From contig PHEF01000029.1 in NCBI GenBank assembly GCA_002842875.1, positions 1 to 37,075 of the forward strand: DNA of 37,075 nucleotides, given 5' to 3'. Shown in pieces: positions 18,170 through 26,293 of this stretch. The DNA comes from Alphaproteobacteria bacterium HGW-Alphaproteobacteria-3. GTDB lineage: Bacteria > Pseudomonadota > Alphaproteobacteria > Parvibaculales > Parvibaculaceae. The stretch's first letter is position 1. Each line of letters opens with the position of its first letter. The translations under genes and the position numbers were made by a program. Under the pieces are notes generated by a model that did not search any database, was not told the origin of the DNA, and was given only the letters and a program-made list of their open reading frames with translations.

Positions 18170-19452
18170 CAGGTCTCGGAAAATATCCGCTCTGGCCGGG
18201 TATCGCGAAGAAGCAGCCGCGTGTCGCGGGGCCTTCCGTCGAAGTGCTGAGCCACGCCGCGCGCTATCTGCACGGCCGGCCGCCGAGCGCCGATGTCATC
18301 GTCCTGCAAAGCGCCGACGCGGTGACACCATTCCGCGCCGAGATCGATGCCCTGGCTGCGTCCTGCGCCGACCGCAACACGCAGTTCGAAAGCATCACGC
18401 TCGGCGCGGCGATGGATCATCTTCAGAAAAAGGATGAAGCGCGCGTTGCGTTGCTCTGGAGCGAGCCGGATGGCACCGGCCGTCGCCTGATGATCGGTCT
18501 CGTGCCGTATTTTGCCTCGCGCGGTTCCTACGGTTCGCCCTTCGCGATCTGGCATGTCTGGGAACATATCCACAGCTTCATTTCGACGCCGCTTCTTCGC
18601 GCGGGCTATGAGCAGCAGGCCGTTCGCCGCTTTCTTGCCTTCGCGGCGGCTCAGGGTGCGGCCCTCGTCGAATTTCCCATGTTCGAGGCGGGTGGCGCCT
18701 TCGACAAGGCGCTCCGCGATGTCATGGCGGCCGACGGCATTCTCCACCGAGAGACCGATCGTCACGAGCGCGCCTTTCTTCGTTCGGAACTCGACGAGGA
18801 GGCCTATCTCGCGGCCAACATTCGCAAGAAGAAACGCAAGGAGTTCAATCGGCTCTGGAACCGGCTCGCCGAGGAAGGCCGGCTTGAATTCGCCGTTCAC
18901 GACGGCGGTTCGGACGTTGGTGCATGGGTTGACAGCTTTCTCACGCTCGAGGCGCGCGGCTGGAAGGGCAAGCGCGGCACGGCCATGAAGATGCGCGCGA
19001 ACGAGCGCGCTTATTTCGAGGAGATATGCCGGGGGGCGTATAAAGCGGGGACGCTTCATTGCACGGAGCTCACGCTCGACGGCAATCCGGTCGCCATGCT
19101 CACGAGCTTCCGCTCGGGGCGTGGCGTCTTCACCTTCAAGATCGCATTCGACGAGCGGTATGCGCGTTATTCGCCCGGCACATTGCTGATGCTGAAGGCG
19201 ATTGGCGTGTTCCTCCGCGACGACAAGGTCGACTGGGTCGATTCCTGCGCCGTGCCCGGCCATCCGATGATCGACCACATCTGGGCCGAGCGCCGCACCA
19301 TGAGCAGCATGCTCGTGACGACACCGCATCCTTTCAGCGTGCCGCTGGCGGGCTGGATCGCGCTTGCAAAGCGCGGTGAAGCGACCGCACGCAAGAAACT
19401 TCGCGTTCTTTATGACCGTCTGCAAGGAGATGGAAATGAACAGGCTGATTGA
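18166..19452 (+). CDS. CelD/BcsL (FemAB-like) GNAT acyltransferase (second copy)
   Basis: A 428-residue acyltransferase of the Acetyltransf_6/FemAB-like group. The Lys-rich IRKKKRKEFNRLWNRL block near 222-237 introduces the GNAT half, with ARGWKGKRGTAM and a substrate stretch VFTFKIAFDERYARYSPGTLL. The segment after it, WVDSCAVPGHPMIDHIW, matches the family's C-terminal strand. It starts on the ATGA of the flippase stop and overlaps the JmjC-like gene by 17 bases, so three consecutive genes are translationally linked. It probably decorates the polysaccharide or its lipid-linked unit. The acyl donor and position are unknown. Confidence 0.8.
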   Translation: MTGLGKYPLWPGIAKKQPRVAGPSVEVLSHAARYLHGRPPSADVIVLQSADAVTPFRAEIDALAASCADRNTQFESITLGAAMDHLQKKDEARVALLWSEPDGTGRRLMIGLVPYFASRGSYGSPFAIWHVWEHIHSFISTPLLRAGYEQQAVRRFLAFAAAQGAALVEFPMFEAGGAFDKALRDVMAADGILHRETDRHERAFLRSELDEEAYLAANIRKKKRKEFNRLWNRLAEEGRLEFAVHDGGSDVGAWVDSFLTLEARGWKGKRGTAMKMRANERAYFEEICRGAYKAGTLHCTELTLDGNPVAMLTSFRSGRGVFTFKIAFDERYARYSPGTLLMLKAIGVFLRDDKVDWVDSCAVPGHPMIDHIWAERRTMSSMLVTTPHPFSVPLAGWIALAKRGEATARKKLRVLYDRLQGDGNEQAD

Positions 19453-20344
19453 AATTGCCGAGGGCACCGTTTCGGATGCCATGCCGCGCGCGACCTTCCG
19501 GGTGACGCACCGTCTCGACGGACATCCGCTTTTCACGCTCGATCACCTTGCGCGCCTCGCGGCGGCCTTGCCTGCCGATCAGGTTGAGTTCAACGGCCCG
19601 GTCGCTCCGAACCAGGACCCTTCACTGACGCCGTCCAACGGCCTTTCGCCCGAGGAAACCGTCCGCCGGATCGAGGAAGCGAAGTCCTGGATGGTGCTGA
19701 AAAATGTCGAGGCCGATCCCGAATACAAGGAACTGCTCGACGCTTGCCTCGATCAGGTCGCCGAACAGACGGACGGGATGATGGGCGGCGCGACGATGCG
19801 CCAGGCTTTCATCTTCGTAACTTCTCCCGGCAATGTGACGCCGTTTCACATGGATCCGGAACTGAACTTCCTGCTCCAGATTCGCGGGCAGAAGCGCATG
19901 TCGCTTTTCGATCATCTCGACCGTGCTGTCGCCAGCGCGGAAGACATGGAACTCTTTCCGGGCAAGCACCGCAATCTTCCTTATCGGGAAGAAATCGAGT
20001 CCCGCGCGATGCAGCAGCATATCGGGCCGGGCGAGGGAATCTTCGTACCGATCTTCGCGCCGCACTGGGTGCAGAACGGAAACGAGGTCTCCGTCTCCTT
20101 CTCCATCACCTGGCACACGGCGGAGAGCCGGCACCTGGTCAAGCTTTCCTACATGAATGCCGGTCTGCGCAGGCTCGGCTTCCCGCAGGCGGACGCTGGC
20201 GTCCATCCCCTGTGGGACAAGGCGAAGGTCGCGGCCTATGACGTTCTGCGTCCGGCCTATGACGGCGCGAGGCGCTTCGTCGGCGACCGGCAGAAGGCGA
20301 TTGCGCTTTTCTTCGGACGGAAGACGCCGGCAATCGCGGGCTAG
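19436..20344 (+). CDS. JmjC/cupin-like putative Fe(II)/2-oxoglutarate oxygenase
   Basis: A 302-residue protein with a cupin core. His138-x-Asp140 in PFHMDPELN and His210 in FAPHWVQNG form the metal triad expected of JmjC-like oxygenases. The strand pattern LLQIRGQKRMSLFD and PGEGIFVPIFAPHW is characteristic. The N-terminal 80 residues (LDHLARLAAALPADQVEFNG) resemble cupin-8-type proteins. The start at 19436 is chosen because AAGGAG lies six bases upstream; the ATG at 19430 would abut it. The gene overlaps the acyltransferase by 17 bases. Its stop shares CTAG with the convergent kinase gene. It may hydroxylate a sugar, acyl group or protein, but the reaction is not known. Earlier labels for such proteins as transcription factors are probably misleading. 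Confidence 0.75.
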   Translation: MNRLIEIAEGTVSDAMPRATFRVTHRLDGHPLFTLDHLARLAAALPADQVEFNGPVAPNQDPSLTPSNGLSPEETVRRIEEAKSWMVLKNVEADPEYKELLDACLDQVAEQTDGMMGGATMRQAFIFVTSPGNVTPFHMDPELNFLLQIRGQKRMSLFDHLDRAVASAEDMELFPGKHRNLPYREEIESRAMQQHIGPGEGIFVPIFAPHWVQNGNEVSVSFSITWHTAESRHLVKLSYMNAGLRRLGFPQADAGVHPLWDKAKVAAYDVLRPAYDGARRFVGDRQKAIALFFGRKTPAIAG

Positions 20345-22557
20345 CGCGCGGCCGCTCTCGGCTGAACGGGGTGCACGGGATATTCCTGCAGCGCCTCGTC
20401 GCCGTATCGGCGATAGCGGCGAAGGTTCACCCTCGTCAGCAGGATACCGACGCGGCGGCTGCTGGCTGCGGAGAGCAATTTCAGCGCCCGCGCGACCATG
20501 CGACGGCTGGTCGACGACCATCTCACCACAAGCACGGTCACATCGGCGAACTTCGCAAGCACCTGTGCGTCGGCGGCGGCAAGGGCAGCGGGTGAATCGA
20601 CGATCACGTAATCGTAAGTCTGCTGGAGCGCGTTCAGCACCCAGAGCATTTGCGAGGAAGCGAGCGCTGCCGTGGGATTGGCGAGAGGCGTTCCCGCCTG
20701 CAACACATGAGCGGGGCTTGCGGAGTCCTTCCGGATCACATGCTGGAAGGCGGCGCGGCTCATCAGGAGGTCGGCAAGGCCGGGGCGCCGTTCGAGGTTC
20801 AACGCCTCGTGCATCGCGGCCGAGCGCATATCCGCATCGACCACGATGGTGCGATAGCCGCCAAGCGCGAAGGCGCGTGCAAGGCTCGCGGCGGTTTCCG
20901 TCTTGCCTTCGCCTTCGGTTGCCGAGGTAACAAGCACCGTCCGGGCGCGGCGGTCGCCCACGCGGGCGAGAAGCACATGCCCCTGAAGCGCACGGATCGC
21001 CTCGGAATAGGGTCCGGAGGGGTCGCGGAGAAGGTCGTCGGCAGGCGTGGCCTTGCCCCGGCGCGCATCCGTTTCGGGCACGAGCCCGAGGAAAGGCATG
21101 CCGGTCGCGCGTTCGGCCTGTTCGCCGGTACGGAACCCCCGGGCGAAGACCTCGATCAGGAAGGTGACGAGAAAGGCGAAGATGACACCGGCAACCGTGG
21201 CGAAGGTCAGCGCGGAGGACATGCGCGGAAAGGTCGGTTCGGTCGGCTGCTGCGCGCGCGAGACGATGCGCGCATTCGCCGCCTGGGCGTCCGCCTCGGC
21301 GCGGGCATTCGCCTGCTGGTAGCGCAGCAGGAAGGATTCGAGAAGCGCCCGGTTCGTGTCCGCGGTCCGCTGCAAGGCGCGCAACTGCACCTCGTCCTGA
21401 TTGAGCTGGCCCATGCGGCGTTGCAGCCGCGTCAGGCTCGCGCGGAGCGAATTCACGCGCGCATTGGCGACGCGCGCCGCGTTTTCCAGCGCCTCGATGA
21501 TCTTGTGGACTTCCTTCTCGATCTGCATTTCGAGATCGGCGAGGTTCGCTTGCGACTCCTGAAGGCGCGGATGTGTCGGCAGGAGCGTCTCCGACATCTG
21601 AGCGATCTGGGCGCGGAGGGCAACCTCCTGCTGGCGGAGGTTCTGGATGAGCGGCGATTGCAGCACTTCGGCGGCGGAGTTCACCGCATTGCCGGAGGCG
21701 AGCAGCGCGCGCGCATTGCCGAGCGTTGCCTGTGCGGCCGCGCGGTCCGCCTCGGCCGTCGAAAGCTGCGTGTTCAGTTCGGTCAACTGCTGCTGAGGCA
21801 CGGTAGAGCCGTTCGTGAGGAACAGGCCGGACTTCGTGCGGAAGGTTTCCACCGCCGCTTCCGACTGCTGCACCTTGCCGCGCAGTTCCTCGATCTGTTC
21901 GGCGAGCCACTTCGTCGCTTCGCTGTTCACGCCGGTTCGCAGCTCGACCTGCTGGGCGATGTAAAGCTCCGCAAGCCGGTTCGGCACGATGGCCGCCATG
22001 CGCGGATCGACGGAGGTGAAGACGATCGCGATCACGCGGGAATTGGTCTTCTGATAGACTTCGAGGCGCGAAAGCACCACGTTGGTTATGTCCTCGATGT
22101 CGGTCGAGGGATTGTGGTGACGCACGCCGAGGGCGATCGCCACACGGCCGAGAAAGCCGGTCGAGCGGAGCGCCGGGTTGAATTCGGGATTGCCCGCCAG
22201 TCTGAGATCGGTGATGAGGCGGGCGACGAGCGGCCGCGAGGTCAGCATCTGGATTTCCGTCTGGACGGTCTGCTCATCCGGCAGCAGCGGCGAAGTCTCG
22301 TTATCGAAGGTCGATATCTCGCCCGCGCGCGGCGCGAGCATCACCCGTGCCTCGACCGTATAAGTCGGCGTCGCGGTGGCGAGCCAGAAGATCGCGACGG
22401 CCATGAAACCCGCGAAGGCGCCGAGGATGATTTCCTTGCGCGCCCAGACGCCGCGCAGCACTTCCCATGGCGAAATATCGCCCACCGCGCTCTCGTTCGG
22501 CGCGGCGCGGCGGCGGTCGCCGAAAGTGACTACGGAGTTCGAATGGATATCGGTCAT
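20341..22557 (-). CDS. Polysaccharide chain-length regulator with fused tyrosine autokinase (Wzc/GumC-ExoP type)
   Basis: A 738-residue inner-membrane protein. Residues about 30-130 form the Wzz domain, with a first transmembrane helix near 43-65. A long coiled-coil periplasmic part follows, and the second helix is near 455-480. The cytoplasmic BY-kinase has a Walker A-like TSATEGEGKT around 544-553 (Lys552), Walker A' VVDAD (Asp574, Asp576) and Walker B VIVDSP (Asp654). The C-terminal tail has only three tyrosines (about 715, 718, 726), fewer than the clusters of classical Wzc. It should control polymer length by cyclic autophosphorylation with an outer-membrane Wza partner. It is divergent from the wza-like gene and convergent with the JmjC-like gene, sharing CTAG. 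Confidence 0.9.
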   Translation of the reverse strand: MTDIHSNSVVTFGDRRRAAPNESAVGDISPWEVLRGVWARKEIILGAFAGFMAVAIFWLATATPTYTVEARVMLAPRAGEISTFDNETSPLLPDEQTVQTEIQMLTSRPLVARLITDLRLAGNPEFNPALRSTGFLGRVAIALGVRHHNPSTDIEDITNVVLSRLEVYQKTNSRVIAIVFTSVDPRMAAIVPNRLAELYIAQQVELRTGVNSEATKWLAEQIEELRGKVQQSEAAVETFRTKSGLFLTNGSTVPQQQLTELNTQLSTAEADRAAAQATLGNARALLASGNAVNSAAEVLQSPLIQNLRQQEVALRAQIAQMSETLLPTHPRLQESQANLADLEMQIEKEVHKIIEALENAARVANARVNSLRASLTRLQRRMGQLNQDEVQLRALQRTADTNRALLESFLLRYQQANARAEADAQAANARIVSRAQQPTEPTFPRMSSALTFATVAGVIFAFLVTFLIEVFARGFRTGEQAERATGMPFLGLVPETDARRGKATPADDLLRDPSGPYSEAIRALQGHVLLARVGDRRARTVLVTSATEGEGKTETAASLARAFALGGYRTIVVDADMRSAAMHEALNLERRPGLADLLMSRAAFQHVIRKDSASPAHVLQAGTPLANPTAALASSQMLWVLNALQQTYDYVIVDSPAALAAADAQVLAKFADVTVLVVRWSSTSRRMVARALKLLSAASSRRVGILLTRVNLRRYRRYGDEALQEYPVHPVQPRAAAR

Positions 22558-22818
22558 GCGTTCCGCTCAACAGGTGTCCGTCGTGAGTCCGAAACCGCTG
22601 GCGCTCCGGCGCCGGGACACCACGTCCAGGATCGGCTTGCAGTAGACGGCCTTTAGGTAACGGAAGCCTTAACGGGAAACTTCAAATGGATACGCCGGGT
22701 GCGGATTCTCCCGCTTTTCCGCGCGGCCGGTGGGCCCGCCGCCGGCCGGATTGCGAAAAAATTAACCCTTCCGGCGGTACGCTCCGGCAGCACTGAAACC
22801 GGCACAGAGGCCCATTGC
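22558..22818. promoter_or_regulatory. Divergent control region between the kinase and wza-like genes
   Basis: This 261-base gap must hold promoters for both polysaccharide units. An exact 7-bp inverted repeat, CGGCCGG at 22724-22730 and CCGGCCG at 22742-22748, is followed by an A-rich stretch with AAATTAACCC. AT-rich TTAACG and GGTAACGG sequences lie near 22655-22675 on the kinase side. No convincing -35/-10 pair was found, so the exact start sites are unknown. Confidence 0.35.
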
Positions 22819-23379
22819 ATGAAGCTCCGTCTCGCCCTGGTCCTGATGGCGATCTTCGCAGCGGCTGCCGGCTGCGCGGAGCGCGGCATCATTGCCGAAC
22901 GCCCGGTCTCGACGGAAAACGACGTCTACGTCCTCGACACGGGCGACAGGCTGCGCATCGTCGTCTTCGGTCAGACGGATCTCAGCGGCGAGTTCTCGGT
23001 GGACAGCACGGGCACGGTCTCCATGCCGCTCATGCCGCCGATCCCCGCCCGAGGCCTCACCACCGACGAATTCGAGGATGTCGTCGCCGCCGAACTTGCC
23101 CGCACATTGCTGCGCAACCCGAATGTCAGCGTGCAGGTCACGGAGTTCCGTCCCTTCTTCATTCTCGGCGAGGTGCAGCGCGCCGGACAATATCCCTATG
23201 TCAATGGCATGACCGTGCAGAGCGCCGTCGCCATTGCGGGCGGCTTCAGCTATCGGGCCGACGAGGACCGCGTGACGATCACGCGCAATCGCGGCGACCG
23301 TATCGTCGAAATCGGTGTTGACAGCACGGCGCCCGTCCTGCCGGGCGACACCATTCTCGTCCGCGAGCGTTATTTCTGA
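22819..23379 (+). CDS. Short Wza/GumB-type polysaccharide export lipoprotein
   Basis: A 186-residue lipoprotein. The signal peptide ends in a lipobox-like AAAGC with the acylated cysteine at Cys19. Residues about 37-110 form the Poly_export domain (VLDTGDRLRIVVFGQ, then VSMPLMPPIPARG). The SLBB-like beta-grasp follows (FFILGEVQRAGQYPYVNGMTVQSAVAIAGGFS). The large C-terminal part and amphipathic helix of E. coli Wza are absent, as in GumB/ExoF-like short forms. It should sit in the outer membrane or periplasm and connect with the kinase for polymer export. It heads the wza-GT-wzy unit, and its TGA overlaps the next ATG by one base. Confidence 0.88.
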   Translation: MKLRLALVLMAIFAAAAGCAERGIIAERPVSTENDVYVLDTGDRLRIVVFGQTDLSGEFSVDSTGTVSMPLMPPIPARGLTTDEFEDVVAAELARTLLRNPNVSVQVTEFRPFFILGEVQRAGQYPYVNGMTVQSAVAIAGGFSYRADEDRVTITRNRGDRIVEIGVDSTAPVLPGDTILVRERYF

Positions 23380-24599
23380 TGGCCGCCGCCGCACATAGCG
23401 GCCCGGATGCCCGGGGCCAGGGCGCGCGGAGGGTCGTGCATGTCATGCGCCTTCCGATGGGCGGCCTCTTTCGTCATGTGCGCGACCTGGTCGCCGGGCA
23501 GCAGGAAGCGGGCATCGCCGTCGGCGTCGTCTGCGCCGAGCCGCAGGACGAGCGCGCCGCCGCCGCCCTCGCGAAACTTGGGGCTCAATGCGGCCTTGGC
23601 CTTCATCTCGTTCCCATGTCGCGCCTGCCGGGTTTCGGCGACATCGCCAACATTCGCGAGGTCACGCAGCTCCTGCGCTGGCTGAAGCCCGACATCGTGC
23701 ATGGTCATGGCGCCAAGGGCGGCATGCTCGCGCGTCTGGCGGGCGGCGCGCCCGAGGCGGTCCGCGTCTATACGCCGCATGGCGGCTCGCTGCACTACGG
23801 CCTCTGGAGCCTCGAAGGCATGGTCTATCTCGGGGCGGAGCGGTTGATGCGCCAGCGCACAGGCGGCCTCATCTTCGAATCCGGGTTCAGCCGCGACGCC
23901 TACCGCACGAAGGTCGGCAAGCCCGCGGCGCCCACGATCGTCATTCACAACGGCCTTTCCGGGGCCGAGTTCGAGCCGGTCATTCCCGCTGAAGATGCGG
24001 CGGATTTTCTTTTCATCGGCGAGCTTCGCATGCTCAAGGGCGTTTCGACGCTGATCGAGGCCGCCTCCCGCCTGGAGCGCCCCGTCCGGGTCCGAATCGT
24101 CGGCGCCGGTCCCGACCGGGAGGCGTTCGAGCGGATGGCGGCGGAGGCGAAGGGCCTCGCCCGTTTCGAATTCCTGGGCGCGATGCCCGCGCGCGAGGCG
24201 TTTCGTCTCGGCCGCGTCGCCGTCATGCCGTCATGGAGCGAGTCGCTTCCTTATGTTGCGCTGGAGGCGGCGGCGGCGGGTTTGCCGCTCATTGCGACAA
24301 GGGTTGGCGGCGTGCCTGAAATCTTCGGGCCTCTCGCCGTGCGTCTCGTGCCGCCGGGCGATGCTTTGGCGCTCTCCACGGCGATGAAGCGCGCGCTTTC
24401 CGATCGTGCCGCGGTCGCCGCCGATGCCGCGCAACTTCACATTCGTGTCCGCGAGTTCTTTTCCGTTGCCCGCATGGTCGAAGCCGTCGACGGCTTCTAT
24501 GCGCGTCTTCTCGAGGCGCGAGAGGCCGGAAGAGCGGCGGCGCTTGCGGGCAGGGCAGGCGGTGCGGCGCGTCCTGGCCTCACCGGCGCGGAACGCTGA
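23379..24599 (+). CDS. Glycosyltransferase, GT4 family
   Basis: A 406-residue GT-B fold enzyme. The N-terminal acceptor domain has VVHVMRLPMGGLFRHVRDL and the VHGHGAKGG block. The C-terminal donor domain has FLFIGELRMLKGV, RIVGAGPDREA and the nucleotide-sugar E-x7-E motif in ESLPYVALEA. It should transfer a sugar from an NDP-sugar onto a lipid-linked intermediate. It starts at TGATG on the export gene stop and ends three bases before the polymerase gene, so the three genes form one operon. It is the only glycosyltransferase seen in the locus. Donor and linkage cannot be predicted. Confidence 0.88.
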   Translation: MAAAAHSGPDARGQGARRVVHVMRLPMGGLFRHVRDLVAGQQEAGIAVGVVCAEPQDERAAAALAKLGAQCGLGLHLVPMSRLPGFGDIANIREVTQLLRWLKPDIVHGHGAKGGMLARLAGGAPEAVRVYTPHGGSLHYGLWSLEGMVYLGAERLMRQRTGGLIFESGFSRDAYRTKVGKPAAPTIVIHNGLSGAEFEPVIPAEDAADFLFIGELRMLKGVSTLIEAASRLERPVRVRIVGAGPDREAFERMAAEAKGLARFEFLGAMPAREAFRLGRVAVMPSWSESLPYVALEAAAAGLPLIATRVGGVPEIFGPLAVRLVPPGDALALSTAMKRALSDRAAVAADAAQLHIRVREFFSVARMVEAVDGFYARLLEAREAGRAAALAGRAGGAARPGLTGAER

Positions 24600-24602
24600 A
24601 CA

Positions 24603-25931
24603 ATGGACGGCTGGCAGATCGAAACAGGCAACCGGCCGGGCAGCGGCGCGCCACGCAGGCCGCTGGGCGTGCATATGGCCGAGTGGCTCGTCGTCCTCGT
24701 CATTCTCACAAGCTTCTATGTCCGTTCGGAACCGGGGCAGGACAAGCCGTCGCCCTATGACCTGATGATGGCGGGAACGGTCGGGCTCTGCTTCCTCCTC
24801 GGTCTGCGTTTTCCGCGCCGCATTGGCTGGCCGGCCGCGCTCTGGGGGCTCGTCGTCGCGGGCTTCGGCATCGGCGCCATGGATGCGCTCTACGTGGAGC
24901 GCGTGCGCCCGGCGATGATGACGACGATCTATCTCGTCGGCACTTTCCTCTTTTTCGCCTCGTGGATCTATGCCGACCCGATGCGGCGTCTCACGCAGAT
25001 ATTCTGGGCCTATACGGCCTCGGCAACGCTTGCCGCCGCGTTCGGCATCGCCGGATATTTCGGGCTTGTGCCCGGCGCGGAAATATTCACGCAATATGGC
25101 CGCGCCATGGGCACCTTCAACGACCCGAACGTCTTCGGCCCGTTCCTCGTGGCGCCCATCCTCTTTCTCGGCTGGCGCCTCAGCACGGCGCAATCGCTAC
25201 GCTCGTTCTGGATTGCATTTCCCTTCGGCCTTCTCGTGCTGGCGCTTCTGCTCAGCTTCTCGCGCGGCGCATGGGGCAATCTTCTGTTCTCGGGGCTCGT
25301 CTTTTTCGGGCTGACGCTGGCCACGTCGAAATCCTATCTGCAGACGATGCGGCTCGTCGGCTTCGGCGCCCTGACGGTCGTCGTCATGATGGGTGTGGTC
25401 GGCTTTGCTCTGTCGAGCCCGAAGGTTGCCAATCTCTTCGAGGAGAGAGCCTCGCTCGTCCAGAGCTACGATACCGACCCGGAGTATGGCCGGTTCGAAA
25501 GCCAGTCCCGCGCCTTTGCGATGGCACTCGAAAAGCCGCTCGGCCTCGGTCCGGCGCAATGGGCGATGATCAATCGCCTCGACACGCACAATGTCTATCT
25601 GAATATTCTTGTCGCGGGCGGCTTCCTGTCGGGGTTCGCCTTCATCGCGCTGATGCTCGTCACGCTTGTCCGGGGCTGGCGCGCGATCGGACGGGAAAGC
25701 CCGGCTCAGGGCCTCCTTATCGTCGTCTATGCCGCTTTCGCCGGCCACATCGCCGAGGCCTTCATCATCGACATCGACAACTGGCGCCACTTCTATCTCA
25801 TCGTCGGGACGTTGTGGGGTCTGGTGCTGGCGGTCGAGGAGCGGGGAGAGGTCCGCCGGACGGTGCCGGACGCCGCATCCCGGCCGCCGCAGGGAATCGG
25901 TCGGGCGCCGGTCTCCGGCTTCCAGGCATAA
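24603..25931 (+). CDS. O-antigen ligase/Wzy-like polymerase
   Basis: A 442-residue membrane protein with about 10-12 hydrophobic segments. It carries the Wzy_C-type region GTFNDPNVFGPFLVAPI, LLLSFSRGAWGN, and a large periplasmic loop (about 270-320) with RFESQSRAFAMALEKPLGLG and TLDTHNVYLNIL-like blocks, which mark the O-antigen ligase/polymerase superfamily. The Arg in SFSRGAW and His in DTHNVYL are the usual functional residues. It should polymerise repeat units or ligate polymer in the periplasm. It is the last gene of the locus; tRNA-Cys follows on the other strand after 52 bases. Confidence 0.85.
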   Translation: MDGWQIETGNRPGSGAPRRPLGVHMAEWLVVLVILTSFYVRSEPGQDKPSPYDLMMAGTVGLCFLLGLRFPRRIGWPAALWGLVVAGFGIGAMDALYVERVRPAMMTTIYLVGTFLFFASWIYADPMRRLTQIFWAYTASATLAAAFGIAGYFGLVPGAEIFTQYGRAMGTFNDPNVFGPFLVAPILFLGWRLSTAQSLRSFWIAFPFGLLVLALLLSFSRGAWGNLLFSGLVFFGLTLATSKSYLQTMRLVGFGALTVVVMMGVVGFALSSPKVANLFEERASLVQSYDTDPEYGRFESQSRAFAMALEKPLGLGPAQWAMINRLDTHNVYLNILVAGGFLSGFAFIALMLVTLVRGWRAIGRESPAQGLLIVVYAAFAGHIAEAFIIDIDNWRHFYLIVGTLWGLVLAVEERGEVRRTVPDAASRPPQGIGRAPVSGFQA

Positions 25932-25983
25932 GCTCCGGGCCCGCAAGGGCGGGTCGCTTGCTCGTCATTCGATATGAGGTGAT

Positions 25984-26057
25984 TGGAGGCCACGCCCGGA
26001 ATCGAACCGGGGTATACGGATTTGCAGTCCGCTGCGTCACCACTCCGCCACGTGGCC
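25984..26057 (-). tRNA. tRNA-Cys (anticodon GCA)
   Basis: Read on the minus strand, the acceptor arms GGCCACG and CGTGGCC pair perfectly, followed by T and an encoded CCA at 25984-25986. The anticodon loop CTGCAAA gives GCA at 26023-26025. The T-arm GGTTCGATTCC is canonical. Plus-strand frames over it give the false tRNA-derived peptide beginning MEATPGIEPGYTDL. Confidence 0.97.
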
Positions 26058-26108
26058 GTTTTTCCCTGCGATCCTCGGCATTCGTCGCCGCAATCTCGGG
26101 GCGGGCGG

Positions 26109-26137
26109 GGTATAGCAATTCCCCGGCCTGGGTACAA
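26109..26137 (-). promoter_or_regulatory. Candidate sigma-70 promoter for tRNA-Cys
   Basis: On the minus strand, TTGTAC (26132-26137) is separated by exactly 17 bases from TATACC (26109-26114). The predicted start near 26102 would give a leader of about 45 bases before the mature tRNA-Cys 5' end. Spacing and position fit; the -10 is imperfect. Confidence 0.4.
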
Positions 26138-26207
26138 CGACCAATACGCCATGAGCGCTTTTCGCTTCCTTAAGGGGGGCGCGGCCATTTCCGCGACATT
26201 CCGCGAA

Positions 26208-26236
26208 TTGAGTTTGCCCGCCGGGGCCAGTATAAA
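26208..26236 (+). promoter_or_regulatory. Candidate sigma-70 promoter for the pcm-tolC side
   Basis: TTGAGT at 26208-26213 and TATAAA at 26231-26236 are separated by exactly 17 bases in the gap between tRNA-Cys and pcm. A start near 26243 gives a 50-base leader before the ATG at 26294. This is the best promoter-like sequence in the window. Confidence 0.5.
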
Positions 26237-26293
26237 CGCCGCCAACGCCGTAATTTGCGGGCCCTTCGGGGGTCCAAGCCGCTGGGACAGATC

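Noticed and set aside
20650..22656. 668-codon plus-strand frame opposite the tyrosine kinase
   Set aside because: Low-complexity shadow; the minus strand carries the Wzz and BY-kinase motifs.
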